NCBI RefSeq assembly: GCF_029892095.1
Contig: NZ_JARZAE010000004.1
Coordinates: forward strand, 7,378,001 to 7,442,000
Length of the DNA: 64,000 nt
Direction: 5' to 3'
Source of the DNA: Kitasatospora sp. MAP12-44
Lineage (GTDB): Bacteria > Actinomycetota > Actinomycetes > Streptomycetales > Streptomycetaceae
The notes under the pieces are model-generated. The model was not told the DNA's origin. It made no database searches and saw only the letters and a list, made by a program, of their open reading frames with translations. Below are positions 63,003-64,000 of the stretch, in pieces (within the stretch, counting starts at the first letter, position 1; each line of letters starts with the position of its first letter). A program made the position numbers and the translations under genes.

Positions 63003-63998
63003 ATGCGAATAGCCGTACTCGCCCTCGACGGTGTCTTCGACTCGGGCCTCGCCTCCGTGCTCGATGTCCTCCAGTGCGCCAACGACCTGCGCGGGCAACT
63101 GCCGCAACCGCCGCCGCCCTTCGAGGTGAGCACCGTCGGCTTCGAGCGCCAGGTGCGCACCGGGGCCGGGCATTTGGTGCCGGCCGAGCCGGTGGACCGG
63201 GTGGACCGGGTGGACCGGGTGGACCGTGCGGACCGGGTGGGCGGCTGTGACCTGCTGCTGGTGCCGGCCGTCGCCGAGCGCGATCCGCAGGCGCTGGTCG
63301 AGCTCGTCTCGGGACCCGGCACCCTGGCCGCGCGCGAGCTGCTGGCGCGGGCGCAGGGCCGGGGCACCGCGCTCGCCTCGGCCTGTGCGGGCACCTTCCT
63401 GCTCGCCGAGGCGGGCGTGCTGGACGGCCGGAGCGCCACCACGACGTGGTGGCTGGCCCCGCTCTTCCGCCGGCGCTACCCGCTGGTGACGCTCGACCAG
63501 ACCCGGATGGTGACCAGCTCCGGCGGCGTGACCACGGCCGGCGCGGCCTTCGGGCACGTGGACCTCGCGCTGTCGGTGGTCCGCCGCCGTAGTCCCGCGC
63601 TCTGCGACCTGGTGGCGCGCTACCTGGTGGTGGACGAGCGGCCGTCCCAGGCCAGTTACACCCTGCCGAGCGCGCTGGCCGCGAGCGATCCCACGGTCAG
63701 TGCTTTCGAGCGCTGGGCGCGCGAGCGGCTGCACGAGCCGTTGGACGTCGGAGCGGCGGCCCGCGCGCTCGGGGTCAGCGAGCGCACGCTGCAGCGGGCG
63801 ACCGCCGGGGCGCTGGGGACGTCGCCGGTTCGCTTCGTCCAGGACCTGCGGGTCGAGCAGGCCTCGCACCTGCTGCGCACCACCGACCTGGGGATCGAGG
63901 CGATCGCCCGCCGGGTGGGTTACCAGAACGCCAACACGCTGCGCGTGCTGCTGCGTTCCCGGGCTGGGCTGACGGCCGGTCAGCTGCGCCGGGGCTGA
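63003..63998 (+). CDS. GlxA-family transcriptional regulator (DJ-1/PfpI plus AraC HTH)
   Basis: 331 residues. The N-terminal DJ-1/PfpI domain (RIAVLALDGVFDSGLASVLDVLQ; ASACAGTFLLAEAGVLDG with the nucleophile-elbow Cys) is followed by an AraC DNA-binding domain (DVGAAARALGVSERTLQRATAGALGTSPVRFVQDLRVEQASHLL; GIEAIARRVGYQNANTLRVLL). GlxA-type proteins control secondary metabolism in streptomycetes. An in-frame repeat of GGTGGACCG (63191-63235, VDR units) is inserted after the first strands. ATG 63003 is preferred; GTG 62973 is possible. GATACC 8 nt upstream may be a leaderless -10. Confidence 0.88.
   Translation: MRIAVLALDGVFDSGLASVLDVLQCANDLRGQLPQPPPPFEVSTVGFERQVRTGAGHLVPAEPVDRVDRVDRVDRADRVGGCDLLLVPAVAERDPQALVELVSGPGTLAARELLARAQGRGTALASACAGTFLLAEAGVLDGRSATTTWWLAPLFRRRYPLVTLDQTRMVTSSGGVTTAGAAFGHVDLALSVVRRRSPALCDLVARYLVVDERPSQASYTLPSALAASDPTVSAFERWARERLHEPLDVGAAARALGVSERTLQRATAGALGTSPVRFVQDLRVEQASHLLRTTDLGIEAIARRVGYQNANTLRVLLRSRAGLTAGQLRRG
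63191..63235 (+). repeat. 9-bp tandem repeat encoding VDR units
   Basis: GGTGGACCG is repeated four times exactly and a fifth time with TGC for GGT. It encodes a VDRVDRVDRVDRADR-like stretch in the DJ-1/PfpI domain, probably a loop; the copy number may differ among strains. Confidence 0.9.
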
Positions 63999-64000
63999 GG

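Overview
This 64 kb window is a very GC-rich actinobacterial chromosome segment, most likely from a member of the Streptomycetaceae (Streptomyces or Kitasatospora). The reasons are the codon use, RbpA with a SigR-type promoter, XRE/DUF5753 plus DUF397 pairs, an FMN-riboswitch riboflavin operon with a PnuC-like RibM transporter, many candidate leaderless starts (a TANNNT -10 box 6-8 nt before the start codon), and hairpin terminators without U-tracts. No rRNA, tRNA, CRISPR array, insertion sequence or phage gene was recognised.

Layout: 0-4 kb holds a fused LuxC-LuxE type acyl reductase facing a PaaK/LuxE-like adenylating enzyme. 4-9.3 kb is the FMN-riboswitch operon ribE-ribM-ribBA-ribH, followed by hisE-hisG and a PH-domain protein. 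9.4-13.2 kb has two CNNM/CorC-type membrane proteins and thyA-folA. 13.2-23.7 kb has an EccA/CbxX-like AAA ATPase, a P-loop kinase, acyl-CoA dehydrogenase, an Lrp regulator, a YtcJ-type amidohydrolase, lnt, fxsA and rbpA. 23.9-32.7 kb has an FtsK-like membrane protein lacking the Walker lysine, an ankyrin protein, GNAT and hotdog enzymes, a DSD1-type PLP enzyme, an SGNH esterase, an S41 peptidase and an unknown protein. 33-41 kb has an APC permease, a folD-fchA pair, a glutaminase, a Fpg/Nei glycosylase and an acyl-CoA synthetase. 41-50 kb looks accessory: GNATs, XRE/DUF397, small unknown proteins, VOC, PpiB, SnoaL-like, UvrA-like and AraC. 50-56.5 kb has a degenerate EF-G-like protein divergent from a Zur-box-preceded zinc ABC importer (znuA-znuC-two permeases). 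56.6-64 kb has a membrane esterase coupled to an MprF-like aminoacyl-phosphatidylglycerol synthase, an ABC-2 exporter, an ABM monooxygenase and a GlxA-type regulator.

Functional links: the rib genes make FMN/FAD precursors under FMN control. thyA, folA, folD and fchA all handle one-carbon folates. FolD here lacks the cyclohydrolase lysine, while its overlapping neighbour FchA could supply that step. The znu genes form a classic zinc-uptake operon. Three genes (luxC-luxE, lnt, ABC ATPase) are each interrupted by a single-base indel in a short G/C run; this pattern suggests sequence errors rather than real pseudogenes. The most interesting items are the LuxC-LuxE fusion, the FolD Lys-to-Ile change beside FchA, the FtsK-like protein without Walker lysine, the duplicated DUF397 tail plus terminator bracketing a 2.9 kb cassette, and the 14-codon ORF linking the esterase to the MprF-like gene.
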